From Gelidibacter algens (GTDB lineage: Bacteria; Bacteroidota; Bacteroidia; Flavobacteriales; Flavobacteriaceae): 61,543 nt of DNA. Positions 20,937 through 29,321 of this stretch are shown piece after piece. The stretch covers positions 1 to 61,543 of the forward strand of contig NZ_LZRN01000026.1 in NCBI RefSeq assembly GCF_001678675.1. Direction: 5' to 3'. Made by a program: the position numbers and the translations under genes. Every line of letters starts with the position of its first letter. Positions within the stretch are counted from its first letter, which is position 1. Under the pieces are notes generated by a model, which was not told the DNA's origin, did not search any database, and saw only the letters and a program-made list of their open reading frames with translations.

Positions 20937-21257
20937 TCTATGCTCCTCCCCAAGAATATTCCTTGATCCGAATATTCCTTGATCCATAAATAAGCCTAGG
21001 ACGAAGCGATGGCTCTATGCCGTAGTCTTTTAATGGAAGTATTTTACGAGTTAAAATTGCGATTATATTGTATGATAATCAACTTCACTTCCTGAGAAAA
21101 AAGAGTTGTGATTTGGCAGAATATATTATCCTAACAGGTAATTCATAAAGTCAAATGGCAAATGAAACCAATTGATATCAATAAAAAAATTGTCTTCAAA
21201 ATGTCAAAATGTTGTACCTATGTTGTACCTGACTTTTTTTAAAAAGATTTTAAATGG
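20937..21257. other. Intergenic region between transposase stub and tRNA-Leu
   Basis: No convincing coding sequence is present on either strand. It contains the 16-bp tandem repeat at 20954-20985 and a short direct repeat GTTGTACCT (two copies about 21213-21230). It is probably decayed mobile-element DNA. Confidence 0.4.
20954..20985. repeat. Perfect 16-bp tandem duplication
   Basis: GAATATTCCTTGATCC occurs twice without a gap (20954-20969 and 20970-20985), 17 bp after the transposase fragment. It may be a target-site-like or slippage duplication at the old element end. Confidence 0.8.
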
Positions 21258-21286
21258 AAAAAGCCGAAGATTTCTCTTCAGCTTTT
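21258..21286 (-). terminator. Rho-independent terminator of tRNA-Leu
   Basis: On the minus strand AAAAGCTGAAGA, a four-base loop and TCTTCGGCTTTTT form a stem with one mismatch and a T tract, starting 1 base after the tRNA-Leu 3-prime end. Confidence 0.8.
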
Positions 21287-21287
21287 G

Positions 21288-21369
21288 TACGGGCGGGGAG
21301 ACTCGAACTCCCACACCTCGCGGCACCAGATCCTAAGTCTGGCGTGTCTACCAATTCCACCACGCCCGC
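21288..21369 (-). tRNA. tRNA-Leu (anticodon TAG)
   Basis: The minus strand folds into an 82-nt class II tRNA. The acceptor stem is GCGGGCG/CGCCCGT (first pair G-T) with discriminator A. The D-arm contains GGTAGAC, the anticodon stem CCAGA/TCTGG encloses loop CTTAGGA with anticodon TAG (reads CUA), a long variable arm follows, and the T-arm carries GTTCGAGTC. The 3-prime CCA is not encoded. It decodes leucine. Confidence 0.95.
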
Positions 21370-21403
21370 ATTTTAAAAATAATTAGACTTTTATTAGGAT
21401 AAC

Positions 21404-21442
21404 TCCTAAGTCTAGCGTGTCTACCAATTCCACCACACCTGC
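21404..21442 (-). pseudogene. Truncated duplicate of the tRNA-Leu 5-prime half
   Basis: The minus strand repeats the first 39 nt of the adjacent tRNA-Leu with three substitutions and stops matching exactly after the anticodon loop (CTTAGGA). Beyond it the sequence continues TTATCCTAATAAAAGTCTA, which pairs back with TAGACTTAGGA to make a bulged hairpin. The anticodon, T-arm and acceptor halves cannot form, so it is not a functional tRNA. It lies 34 bp upstream of the intact gene and could be a leftover of element integration or excision. Confidence 0.8.
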
Positions 21443-21531
21443 ATAGGCTCCGATTATTATCGGGATGCAAATATAAACATTCCTTTGAATATACAAATAA
21501 CTTTGACCAAGAAAATTCGCTTCAATTTTTG

Positions 21532-21539
21532 TACTTTTG
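21532..21539 (+). promoter_or_regulatory. Candidate -7 box for the M20 peptidase gene
   Basis: TACTTTTG matches the Bacteroidetes -7 consensus TAnnTTTG exactly, 52 bp before the chosen ATG. No TTG is found at the usual 19-bp spacing upstream. Confidence 0.4.
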
Positions 21540-21591
21540 AATAACTTGAAAATCAATTTCCAATACATTGGAATTCACTAAAAATCAGAAC

Positions 21592-22980
21592 ATGCAAAAC
21601 ATAGACAGCTACGTAGAAAAAAATAAAGACCGATTTATCAATGAACTTATTGAACTTCTCAAAATCCCATCCGTAAGTGCAGATTCCGCTTACAAGAAAG
21701 ATGTCCTTAAAACCGCTGATATCATCAAAAAAAGCTTAGAAAAAGCGGGCTGTGACCATGTTGAAATTTGCGAGACTGACGGTTACCCAATTGTATATGG
21801 CGAAAAGATAATTGACAAAAACCTGCCTACGGTTTTGGTGTATGGCCATTATGATGTACAACCTGCTGACCCTATTGGTCTCTGGACTTCGCCACCATTT
21901 GAACCGGTTATCAAAAAAACAGAACTGCATCCAGAAGGCGCCATTTATGCTAGAGGTGCTTGTGATGATAAAGGACAAATGTACATGCATGTCAAAGCCA
22001 TGGAATTTATGACTGAAACCAACCAACTGCCCTGCAATGTGAAATTTATGATTGAGGGCGAAGAAGAAGTGGGCAGTGTCAACCTTTCAAAATTTGTAAA
22101 AAACAATCAGGAAAAACTAAAAAATGATGTGATTTTAATTTCTGATACAGGCATGATCTCAAAAGACACGCCATCTATCACAACCGGCCTGCGCGGATTG
22201 AGCTATGTGGAAGTTGAAGTGACGGGTCCAAATAGAGATTTACATTCTGGATTGTATGGCGGCGCTGTGGCCAACCCAATCAATGTCTTGACAAAAATGA
22301 TTGCGTCGTTGCATGATGAAAATAACCATATTACCATTCCTGGATTTTATGATAAGGTAGAAAATCTATCTGATGAAGAGCGTGCACAAATGGCAAAAGC
22401 ACCGTTTTCATTGGACAATTATAAAAAAGCAATTGACATTGACGATGTTTATGGCGAAAAAGGCTATACCACCAACGAGCGTAATTCCATCAGACCAACC
22501 TTAGATGTGAACGGTATTTGGGGAGGCTATACTGGTGAAGGAGCCAAAACAGTCATTGCGAGTAAAGCGTATGCTAAAATCTCTATGCGATTGGTACCAC
22601 ATCAAGATTGGGAAGACATCACCAAATTGTTCAAAAACCACTTTGAAAGCATCGCTCCAAAGGGTGTAAAGGTATTGGTAAAACCACATCATGGCGGACA
22701 AGGTTATGTCACACCAATTGATAGTATTGGGTATCAAGCAGCATCAAAAGCTTATGAAGATACTTTTGGGAAAACACCAATTCCACAACGTAGTGGTGGT
22801 AGCATTCCTATAGTAGCTCTTTTTGAGCAGGAACTGAAAAGTAAAACCATTTTAATGGGCTTCGGGTTAGACAGTGATGCCATCCACTCACCTAACGAAC
22901 ATTTTGGAGTTTGGAATTATCTGAAAGGAATTTCAACAATTCCGTTGTTTTATAAGTATTTTACGGAGCTTTCTAAGTAA
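21592..22980 (+). CDS. M20 family metallodipeptidase
   Basis: The product (462 aa from the ATG at 21592; an earlier TTG at 21568 is unlikely) is a cytoplasmic dinuclear zinc peptidase of the M20/CNDP-like dipeptidase group, lacking a signal peptide. Visible motifs in order: YGHYDVQPAD with metal ligands H86 and D88; ARGACDDKGQ with bridging Asp ~125; MIEGEEEVGS with general base and metal-binding glutamates ~157/158; LHSGLYGG near the dimerisation lid domain; and GFGLDSDAIHSPNE with the last histidine ligand. Such enzymes hydrolyse dipeptides and recycle amino acids from imported peptides. It is a single-gene unit flanked by a candidate promoter and a very strong terminator, next to the island-like tRNA region. 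Confidence 0.93.
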   Translation: MQNIDSYVEKNKDRFINELIELLKIPSVSADSAYKKDVLKTADIIKKSLEKAGCDHVEICETDGYPIVYGEKIIDKNLPTVLVYGHYDVQPADPIGLWTSPPFEPVIKKTELHPEGAIYARGACDDKGQMYMHVKAMEFMTETNQLPCNVKFMIEGEEEVGSVNLSKFVKNNQEKLKNDVILISDTGMISKDTPSITTGLRGLSYVEVEVTGPNRDLHSGLYGGAVANPINVLTKMIASLHDENNHITIPGFYDKVENLSDEERAQMAKAPFSLDNYKKAIDIDDVYGEKGYTTNERNSIRPTLDVNGIWGGYTGEGAKTVIASKAYAKISMRLVPHQDWEDITKLFKNHFESIAPKGVKVLVKPHHGGQGYVTPIDSIGYQAASKAYEDTFGKTPIPQRSGGSIPIVALFEQELKSKTILMGFGLDSDAIHSPNEHFGVWNYLKGISTIPLFYKYFTELSK

Positions 22981-23029
22981 GAAGTACACTTTTAGTCTCG
23001 CAAAGACGCGGAGGCGCAAAGTTAAGAAA

Positions 23030-23084
23030 CCACGAATTCAAGAATATATGTAGAACTATATTCTTAAATTCGTGGCTTTTTTTT
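23030..23084 (+). terminator. Strong rho-independent terminator after the M20 peptidase
   Basis: An 18-bp stem (arms 23030-23047 and 23058-23075, one mismatch, 10-base loop) is followed by C and eight T. It lies 50 bp after the stop codon. Confidence 0.9.
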
Positions 23085-23146
23085 GTCCCACAATCGATTA
23101 GCTAATCCAAAAAATCAGACATTGACAAATAAAAATACACTTTTTT

Positions 23147-23200
23147 TTGGCCATGTTATTTTTTGTTCTACATTTGTAGAACACATTCTAAACATGTAGA
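23147..23200 (+). promoter_or_regulatory. Promoter with overlapping BlaI-type operator
   Basis: TTG (23147-23149), a 19-bp spacer and TACATTTG (23169-23176) match the Bacteroidetes promoter consensus. The -7 box lies inside the perfect inverted repeat GTTCTAC-ATTT-GTAGAAC (23165-23182), whose core TACATTTGTA fits the TACA-NN-TGTA half-site layout of BlaI/MecI operators. A second imperfect copy CTAAACATGTAG is at about 23189-23200. The BlaI gene begins at 23204, so autoregulation is likely. Confidence 0.8.
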
Positions 23201-23203
23201 GCA

Positions 23204-23575
23204 ATGGAACTGACAAAAACCGAAGAAGATTTAATGAACCACCTCTGGAAGATGGAAAAAGCCTTTATGAAAGACATTCTTGAAGCCTATCCTGATCCAA
23301 AACCCGCACCAACCACTGTGGCTACTTTGTTAAAGCGGATGCATGATAAACAATTTGTGGGTTATACACTCTACGGAAAATCGAGACAGTATTTCCCGTT
23401 GGTAAAGAAAAAAGACTATTTCAGCAAGCACGTCAATGGCTTGATCAAAAGTTTTTTCAATGACAGCGCCTCTCAGTTTGCCTCTTTTTTCACGAAAGAA
23501 ACCAATCTTACAAAAGAAGAATTGGAAGATTTAAAACTACTCATCGACAGCGAAATTAAAAAGAAACCGCAATAG
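23204..23575 (+). CDS. BlaI/MecI/CopY-family transcriptional repressor
   Basis: The 123-aa protein is a winged-helix repressor of the BlaI/MecI/CopY family. It opens with the conserved LTKTEEDLMNHLWKMEKAFM, followed by the recognition helix region KPAPTTVATLLKRMHDKQFV and the wing YTLYGKSRQYFPLV; the C-terminal helices (about 75-123) make the dimer interface. Its partner is the M56 sensor protease encoded 84 bp downstream, which by analogy with BlaR1 would trigger its inactivation. The operator at 23165-23182 overlaps its own promoter. The inducing signal is unknown and need not be a beta-lactam: no beta-lactamase gene is nearby. Confidence 0.92.
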   Translation: MELTKTEEDLMNHLWKMEKAFMKDILEAYPDPKPAPTTVATLLKRMHDKQFVGYTLYGKSRQYFPLVKKKDYFSKHVNGLIKSFFNDSASQFASFFTKETNLTKEELEDLKLLIDSEIKKKPQ

Positions 23576-23659
23576 CCCATAATTTGCAATAGAACTAAAA
23601 TAGTCGTTGTGGCTCACCGAGACCTTTGAAAAACAAATAATAACCACGAAACAAGTCAT

Positions 23660-25819
23660 ATGCTCATCTATCTCCTAAAATCCGGCGCGTGTTTGGCCAT
23701 TTTTATGGCATTCTACAAATTCTTTTTAGAAAGAGAAAACATGCATGTATTTAAACGTTACTATTTGTTGGGCGCACTCATCATTGCGTTCGTTATTCCG
23801 TTGGTTACGTTTACACACTATATTGAGGTTACGACATTGCCAACAGTAAATGAGCCTACAGAAGCACTGGTTTATTACACTGAGGATCTTCCGCAACCTC
23901 AAGAAACGAATTATTTACCAATGCTTTTATGGAGTATCTATGGTTTGGGCGTTTTAGTGTTTGGAGCAAAATTCTTAATTAATCTTCTACAGATTATTTT
24001 CAAGATTAACCGCAATCCGAAGCAAAAATCGAAACATATTATTCATGTGCTTTTATCAGATTTGATAACGCCGCATACCTTTTTCAAATACATCTTTTTA
24101 AACAAACAGAAATTTGATAATCACGAAATTCCGCAAGCCGTATTTTGGCATGAAGAAACCCACGCCATGCAAAAACACAGTATTGATGTGTTGTTTGTCG
24201 AATTGCTTCAGGTCATCTTTTGGTTTAATCCGCTGATTTATTTTGCCAAACGATCGATAAAAATGAACCATGAATTTTTAGCAGATCAAGCCGTTCTAAA
24301 CAAAGGCATCATGGCATCAAATTACCAACATATTTTATTGGCATTCTCATCAAATGCTACAGAACCTCAATTGGCAAACGCCATCAATTATTCATCAATC
24401 CGCCTTAAGGTGTTTGGAAAGCAGATCACGCTTTTTAATGCATTCGGACAGGTCAAAAAACGATTTACAGTTATGAAAACACAAACATCAAAACGAAACA
24501 TGTGGCTCAAAAGCATCTTGCTTTTGCCATTACTTGCACTGACGCTTTATGGGTTTAGTGAAACAGAAATTGTCGAACAAGAAATAGATACTAAAGCGAT
24601 CTTTTCGGAATCCATTGATTTATTTCTAAATGAAAAAGGAGAATTATTGCTCGGTGAAGACGTCATTAATCTTGAACAAATTGAAGAAATGTTTAAGCGA
24701 AACAATGACTTATATGTCTCCATTACAGCATTCGCAAATATCGATGCTGAAATTGTAAAGAAGGCCGTAAAGAATATAAGAGAAATAGGTGTCAAAAAAA
24801 TGACTTATTGCACTTCGGGAGATACTGCGCAACCGAGTTTAGATGAGGTCAGAAAGGAAATGATGGAATCGCTAATAAAATCTCAAAAGCAACAAAAAGC
24901 CACTCCTGCAGAAGTAGAAGAATACAACAAACTGTCCAAACACTATAACTCCCAAACTCCTGGCAAAACCATTATTAAACAGAAAGACATGAGACGACTA
25001 AGAGAACTTCATGATAAAATGACCAGCGAGCAAAAAACAAATGCTGAACCAATGCCCAATTTTCCGCCACCGCCCCCGCCTACGACAATAGATGGTCTGA
25101 AAAATGCAACCTTGGTTAACCAAACTATATCACCACCTCCACCACCACCGCCAGCAAACGCTTCTGAAAAACAAACCAAGGCCTATGAAAAAGCTATTGA
25201 AGCGTATAAAATTCAGAGAGAATCCTACACTTACAAACATACCAACGCCAAAGGAGAAGTTTTAGACATCATCGTTATTCCTGAAAATGACGGCACGATA
25301 CCGCCGCCACCGCCACCAATTTCGCCGCCAGCTCCAAAAGACAAAACCCAAACTCAAATCAAAACCGGATTTGTGGATACAAATGGAGAAAAACTATATT
25401 ATGTTGAAAATTCTAATGGCAAAACCTATTACAACAGAGGGGGAAATAAAGTAGACAAAAACGGTAAAAAACTCAATGGAAATGTACAGGTGAATGCTTC
25501 AGATGTGATTCCCGGACAATTCATTACAAAAATCTACAGTGATGATGAAATAGTCGTAGAATTCAAAAATAACCAAAACAAAAGAGATGGTACGCTAGAA
25601 ATCCCAGCGCCACCTCCGCCGCCAGTTTCACCATTGGATCACGTGATTGAAATGGCCAAGAAAAATGCAGTGTTTTTCTATGAAGGAAAATCGATTTCTT
25701 CTGACGAGGCCGTGAGAGTTTTGAAGGTAAACGGAGAACTCAATATTAATACTAAACAATTGCATTCAAAACAACCTCAAGTCTATATAACAAAGGAACC
25801 CATTAATACCGATAATTAG
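23660..25819 (+). CDS. M56 (BlaR1-like) membrane metallopeptidase with proline-rich periplasmic region
   Basis: The 719-aa protein has N-terminal membrane helices (about 3-25, 35-55, 88-110). The M56 zinc site is HEETH (H164, E165, H168) followed by the downstream ligand region NHEFLADQAVL, and another helix lies near residue 280 (NMWLKSILLLPLLALTLYGF). The remaining ~430 residues lie outside the cytoplasm. They contain four proline runs (NFPPPPPPTT, SPPPPPPPAN, PPPPPPISPPAP, PAPPPPPVSP) separated by repeats rich in KTYYNRGG and NGEKLYY motifs, and no penicillin-binding domain is seen. It probably senses an envelope signal and cleaves or inactivates the BlaI-type repressor encoded just upstream. 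The proline-rich spacers may span the periplasm. A terminator follows the gene. Confidence 0.9.
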   Translation: MLIYLLKSGACLAIFMAFYKFFLERENMHVFKRYYLLGALIIAFVIPLVTFTHYIEVTTLPTVNEPTEALVYYTEDLPQPQETNYLPMLLWSIYGLGVLVFGAKFLINLLQIIFKINRNPKQKSKHIIHVLLSDLITPHTFFKYIFLNKQKFDNHEIPQAVFWHEETHAMQKHSIDVLFVELLQVIFWFNPLIYFAKRSIKMNHEFLADQAVLNKGIMASNYQHILLAFSSNATEPQLANAINYSSIRLKVFGKQITLFNAFGQVKKRFTVMKTQTSKRNMWLKSILLLPLLALTLYGFSETEIVEQEIDTKAIFSESIDLFLNEKGELLLGEDVINLEQIEEMFKRNNDLYVSITAFANIDAEIVKKAVKNIREIGVKKMTYCTSGDTAQPSLDEVRKEMMESLIKSQKQQKATPAEVEEYNKLSKHYNSQTPGKTIIKQKDMRRLRELHDKMTSEQKTNAEPMPNFPPPPPPTTIDGLKNATLVNQTISPPPPPPPANASEKQTKAYEKAIEAYKIQRESYTYKHTNAKGEVLDIIVIPENDGTIPPPPPPISPPAPKDKTQTQIKTGFVDTNGEKLYYVENSNGKTYYNRGGNKVDKNGKKLNGNVQVNASDVIPGQFITKIYSDDEIVVEFKNNQNKRDGTLEIPAPPPPPVSPLDHVIEMAKKNAVFFYEGKSISSDEAVRVLKVNGELNINTKQLHSKQPQVYITKEPINTDN

Positions 25820-25841
25820 ACTTAAATAACTTTAAAACTAT

Positions 25842-25879
25842 AAGACCTGTCGAGTTTACAACTTTACAGGTCTTTTTTT
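25842..25879 (+). terminator. Rho-independent terminator after the BlaI/M56 operon
   Basis: AAGACCTGT (25842-25850) and ACAGGTCTT (25866-25874) form a perfect 9-bp stem followed by T residues, 23 bp after the M56 stop codon. Confidence 0.9.
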
Positions 25880-25947
25880 ATAAAAGAATGTAACAAATCA
25901 CCACGCCTAACGTTCTAATAGTCAATCAATCAAAAATCAATCACATC

Positions 25948-27048
25948 ATGTTAAAAAAATTCTTCATCCTTTGCTCAGGCTCAGATACTGACATTTTAGA
26001 GCACTGTAGCAACGGCGAACAAAACAAATATGCAGGCATTGGCGCTACCGTTTTCTTTACGGCTGTCATGGCTACTATTGCTGCGAGTTATGCACTCTTT
26101 ACAGTTTTTGATAATCCATTTATAGCCGTAAGCTTTGGAGTGGTTTGGGGATTACTTATTTTCAATTTGGATCGGTTTATCGTTTCTACCATCAAAAAAC
26201 GGGATCGTTTTATGGATGAAGTGATCCAGGCCACACCACGGATTGTTTTGGCAATCATCATCGCTGTAGTTATTTCAAAACCATTGGAACTAAAAATATT
26301 CGAAAAGGAAATCAATCAAGTGCTCTTGGAACAGAAGAATGATTTGACATTGGCCAATCAAGATCAAATTGCACAACAGTTCACCCCAGCTGTAGCTGCT
26401 TTAGAAAACGATATCACGACTTTAGAAACACAAACTATCGCAAAAGAAGCGGAAGTCAATGCGCTGTACAACACTTATATTACAGAAGCGGAAGGAACCT
26501 CAGGAACCCAACGTCTGGGCAAAGGCCCTGTTTACAAAGAAAAACGCGACAAACATGATGCCGCTTTAGCTGAATTACAACAATTAAAAAATAGCAATAA
26601 GGAAAAAATTGCAGGTATTGAAAGTCAGATTGCTCAGTTACAAACCGATTATAGTAAAAAAGTAGAAAGCTCACAACCTGTTATTGACGGTTTTGATGGC
26701 TTGATGGCGCGTATTACTGCACTGAACACCCTGCCTTGGTTACCCTCCTTCTTTATTTTTCTATTATTTTTAGCCATAGAAACCTCACCTATTTTTGCCA
26801 AACTAGTGTCGCCAAAGGGCTCTTATGATTACAAATTGGAAGATGCAGAAACAGCGGTTAAAACCTGGGTGGACCAAAAAGTGAATGAGCGCAAGATCCT
26901 TCTCCAAACGGACATGGCCTTGAACAATAGAATTTACAGTGACATTGCCGAAGAAGATGAACTCTACCAATACAAACGTAAAAAAGCACGAGAGCTCATG
27001 CAGCTGCAAGCCGATGCATTTTTTGAACATCAGAAAAATGCGCTTTGA
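25948..27048 (+). CDS. DUF4407 domain membrane protein
   Basis: The 366-aa product matches DUF4407. It has the N-terminal signature FILCSGSDTDILEHCSNGEQNKYAGIG, then two membrane helices (about 35-75) leading to FNLDRFIVSTIKKRDRF. A third helix covers about 90-110, a long helical coiled section about 120-240 (ENDITTLETQTIAKEAEVNAL), and a fourth helix about 262-280. The conserved segment AKLVSPKGSYDYKLED follows, with a charged C-terminal tail. The function of this family is unknown; the large soluble coiled loop suggests a scaffold or envelope-stress role. It is monocistronic or paired with the small lipoprotein gene 40 bp downstream. Confidence 0.9.
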   Translation: MLKKFFILCSGSDTDILEHCSNGEQNKYAGIGATVFFTAVMATIAASYALFTVFDNPFIAVSFGVVWGLLIFNLDRFIVSTIKKRDRFMDEVIQATPRIVLAIIIAVVISKPLELKIFEKEINQVLLEQKNDLTLANQDQIAQQFTPAVAALENDITTLETQTIAKEAEVNALYNTYITEAEGTSGTQRLGKGPVYKEKRDKHDAALAELQQLKNSNKEKIAGIESQIAQLQTDYSKKVESSQPVIDGFDGLMARITALNTLPWLPSFFIFLLFLAIETSPIFAKLVSPKGSYDYKLEDAETAVKTWVDQKVNERKILLQTDMALNNRIYSDIAEEDELYQYKRKKARELMQLQADAFFEHQKNAL

Positions 27049-27088
27049 AAATTAGGCCCTACATTTAAGGACTATTAAAAAGTTGACC

Positions 27089-27541
27089 ATGAGACTTATT
27101 TTTCTATTTGTAGCGTTGGCGCTGCTGTCGTGCAACTCAAATTCGAGCAAAGAAATTGATCACACATTTTCTGAAAGCGATGTTAAAAGTGCTATCAAGA
27201 ACGTTATGGCTGATCAAGAAACTGCTTGGAACCATCAGAACCTAGAAGGTTACATGGACGGTTACTGGAAAAATGATTCCCTAAAATTTTATAGTAGCAA
27301 AGGCCTCACATACGGCTGGGATAAAACACTATCAAACTACAAGAAAGCTTATCCCACAAAAGCTGACAGTGGGACATTAAAATTTGTCATCCATGACATT
27401 TCAAAGATTGAAAACAGTGCTTATATGGTCTTTGGAGAATACTACCTAGAAAGAAACGCAGGCAATACCAATGGCATATTTACACTGATCTTTAAATACC
27501 GTGATGGACAATGGAAAATTATCGCAGACATGTCCTGTTGA
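27089..27541 (+). CDS. DUF4440/SnoaL-like lipoprotein
   Basis: The 150-aa product starts at the ATG at 27089; a preceding TTG is unlikely. It has a short hydrophobic leader with a lipobox-like ALLSC. The remainder, VKSAIKNVMADQETAWNHQN, GYMDGYWKNDSLKFYSSKG, and the ending GIFTLIFKYRDGQWKIIADMS, fits the NTF2-like alpha+beta barrel of the DUF4440 group, which in Bacteroidota often occurs as lipoproteins. A ligand or enzymatic reaction cannot be deduced. It follows the DUF4407 gene by 40 bp on the same strand, and its stop codon is one base from the stop of the convergent STAS gene. Confidence 0.85.
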   Translation: MRLIFLFVALALLSCNSNSSKEIDHTFSESDVKSAIKNVMADQETAWNHQNLEGYMDGYWKNDSLKFYSSKGLTYGWDKTLSNYKKAYPTKADSGTLKFVIHDISKIENSAYMVFGEYYLERNAGNTNGIFTLIFKYRDGQWKIIADMSC

Positions 27542-27542
27542 A

Positions 27543-27824
27543 TCAGGCAGCAGTTTCCTCAGATTTGAAATGCTCATAAAGATCGTCACATCCCATCCCT
27601 ATAATAGAAAGCTTTTTCCCTTTTGTAATTGATTCATTATGTAATTGCGCCAAAGCGTTCACACCATAATGATCAATACTTGTCAGATTCTCTATATTTA
27701 GAATGACCGCATTTTGGGTCTCAAAAATATTCGAAAGTTCTCTTTTAAATTGGTGAATATTACCTCTTTGAAGAATGCCTTTTAATTGAAAAAAATTATT
27801 GGTTTTGGTAATTTCTAAATCCAT
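27543..27824 (-). CDS. STAS-domain protein lacking the phosphorylatable serine
   Basis: The 93-aa cytoplasmic protein is a single STAS domain (anti-sigma factor antagonist fold): FQLKGILQRGNIHQFKREL, then VILNIENLTSIDHYGVNALAQL and GKKLSIIGMG. In classical SpoIIAA-type antagonists the loop reads Asp-Ser-Ser-Gly; here it is IDHYGV, so the phosphorylated serine is replaced by histidine. It may therefore act constitutively or as a binding scaffold. No anti-sigma kinase gene is adjacent. It converges on the lipoprotein gene with a 1-bp gap and is preceded by a 178-bp non-coding stretch that presumably carries its promoter. Confidence 0.85.
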   Translation of the reverse strand: MDLEITKTNNFFQLKGILQRGNIHQFKRELSNIFETQNAVILNIENLTSIDHYGVNALAQLHNESITKGKKLSIIGMGCDDLYEHFKSEETAA

Positions 27825-28002
27825 AATAGCTTATTTTAAATGAGTTAAAAAAAAATAAATGTTGCGCTATTAATCAATTGGGGTGTGTTAAATATCCGAA
27901 AAGTAATAAGAACATGGCAATATTTTCGACCAACTACCAATTGATTGGATTAGTGAATTATTCGTCCCATTTTATGCGATGAAACTACACGAATAGCTAT
28001 TT

Positions 28003-29250
28003 TTAAAACCTTCGGTCTGGGCTGAACACATGGATATCGAGACTCAGTTTCTTGTCCGAAATCAGTTCTGATACTAATTTTCCTGTTCCTGTACCCATAC
28101 TCCAACCCATCATGGCATGGCCTGTGGCAATAATTAAATTTGAACATTTTGAAGACTTACCAATATACGCGAGTCCGTCTGGAGTCACTGGCCTTAAACC
28201 AGAGGCGGCATCTTCTTTTTCAGTTTCAGTTAAAGTGATCTCGGGATAGTATTTTGTCACGGCATTAGCTATAGCATCTATCCTATTTTTATTGATCTTA
28301 CTATTAATACCAGCAATTTCCATAGTACCACCAAAACGTGTAAATCCGTTCATGGGTGTCACTGCCACCTTAGACTCTGTTAAAATTGCCGGCAACTTGA
28401 TTCCTGTAGAACTCGTGGTATTTATTCGGTAGCCTTTTCCTGCCTGTAGCAATAAATGGATCCCTAGCTTTTTACTCAATAATGCGCTCCAAGAGCCAGC
28501 TGCTAGGACAAATTCATCTGCAGTAAATGTATGCGTCTTGGTAATAAGCGCCGAAATTTTATGGTTCTTGACCTCTATATCTTCAACCTTCTCATTGGCA
28601 TAAAAAACGACCCCTTTTAGTTTTAGATACGCTTTCATTTCAGACATGAATTCGTTTGGCGTGGTATGCGCATCACATTTATAATGGGTGCCTCCTATAA
28701 CATTCAAATTCACATTTGGCTCCAATCGCTTCAAGTCGGCAAGAGTAACTTCATTCACCTCCAACCCTTCCTCAGAAGCTAGTCCCGCAGTTTTCAGTGC
28801 TTCTTTAAGTGCCTTTTCAGTTTGACATAACATCAATATACCATCCTTTCTATATTGCGATGTAAAATGCTCCTGTTCTCTGATATCCTTATATAATTCT
28901 TGGCTCAAGACCGCCAAATCTTTAATGGCAGGAATTGCCTTTTTCACATGATTGGAACTGCAGGATTTATTGAAGGCATAGGTCCATTTTAGGAAATCGG
29001 CCTCCATTCTTGGTTTGATATAGAGCGGACTTGCAGAATTAAACATCCATTTCAAACCTTTGATCATGACACCAGGTGCCGATAGGGGGATGATGTGACT
29101 TGGGGATAAATATCCAGCGTTCACATAAGAAGCACCAGCGTCCATATTGGATTGATCAATAACAGTCACCTGGTGCCCGTCCTTTTGAAGGTAATAAGCA
29201 GAACACAAACCAATAATGCCGCCGCCAATGATGATTACTTTTTTGCTCAT
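28003..29250 (-). CDS. FAD-dependent D-amino-acid dehydrogenase family oxidoreductase (probable cis-4-hydroxy-D-proline dehydrogenase)
   Basis: The product (415 aa from the ATG at 29250; another ATG nine bases upstream is possible) starts with the FAD-binding Rossmann motif VIIIGGGIIGLCSAYYL, followed by GHQVTVID. It has the DadA/glycine-oxidase layout, with a substrate cap in the middle and the FAD-closing sequence GLRPVTPDGLAYIG ... NLIIATGHAMMGWSMGTGTGK at the end. It lies downstream of the hydroxyproline epimerase in the same operon. This context predicts oxidation of cis-4-hydroxy-D-proline to pyrroline-4-hydroxy-2-carboxylate; the family is firm, the substrate is inferred. The deaminase and semialdehyde dehydrogenase of the full pathway are not in the window. 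Confidence 0.88.
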   Translation of the reverse strand: MSKKVIIIGGGIIGLCSAYYLQKDGHQVTVIDQSNMDAGASYVNAGYLSPSHIIPLSAPGVMIKGLKWMFNSASPLYIKPRMEADFLKWTYAFNKSCSSNHVKKAIPAIKDLAVLSQELYKDIREQEHFTSQYRKDGILMLCQTEKALKEALKTAGLASEEGLEVNEVTLADLKRLEPNVNLNVIGGTHYKCDAHTTPNEFMSEMKAYLKLKGVVFYANEKVEDIEVKNHKISALITKTHTFTADEFVLAAGSWSALLSKKLGIHLLLQAGKGYRINTTSSTGIKLPAILTESKVAVTPMNGFTRFGGTMEIAGINSKINKNRIDAIANAVTKYYPEITLTETEKEDAASGLRPVTPDGLAYIGKSSKCSNLIIATGHAMMGWSMGTGTGKLVSELISDKKLSLDIHVFSPDRRF

Positions 29251-29286
29251 TTTTATCATTTTAAGATCTCACAGGTTTGCATCTTG

Positions 29287-29308
29287 GACCTTTCGCGACT
29301 GAAAGGTC
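29287..29308. other. Intercistronic stem-loop in the hydroxyproline operon
   Basis: GACCTTTC (29287-29294) and GAAAGGTC (29301-29308) form a perfect 8-bp stem with a 6-base loop between the epimerase and dehydrogenase genes. No T tract follows on the minus strand, so it could be a processing or stability element. Confidence 0.5.
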
Positions 29309-29321
29309 TTTGTAAAATCAT

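Noticed and set aside
21383-21568. Minus-strand 61-aa frame containing AGVVELVDTLDLG
   Set aside because: This is translation of tRNA-Leu-derived sequence, a well-known spurious peptide.
23204-25819. Beta-lactam resistance (BlaI/BlaR1) operon
   Set aside because: The regulators are of that family, but no beta-lactamase gene or penicillin-binding sensor domain is present.
29287-29308. Possible terminator between epimerase and dehydrogenase
   Set aside because: Good stem but no T tract in the coding direction; kept only as a stem-loop inside an operon.
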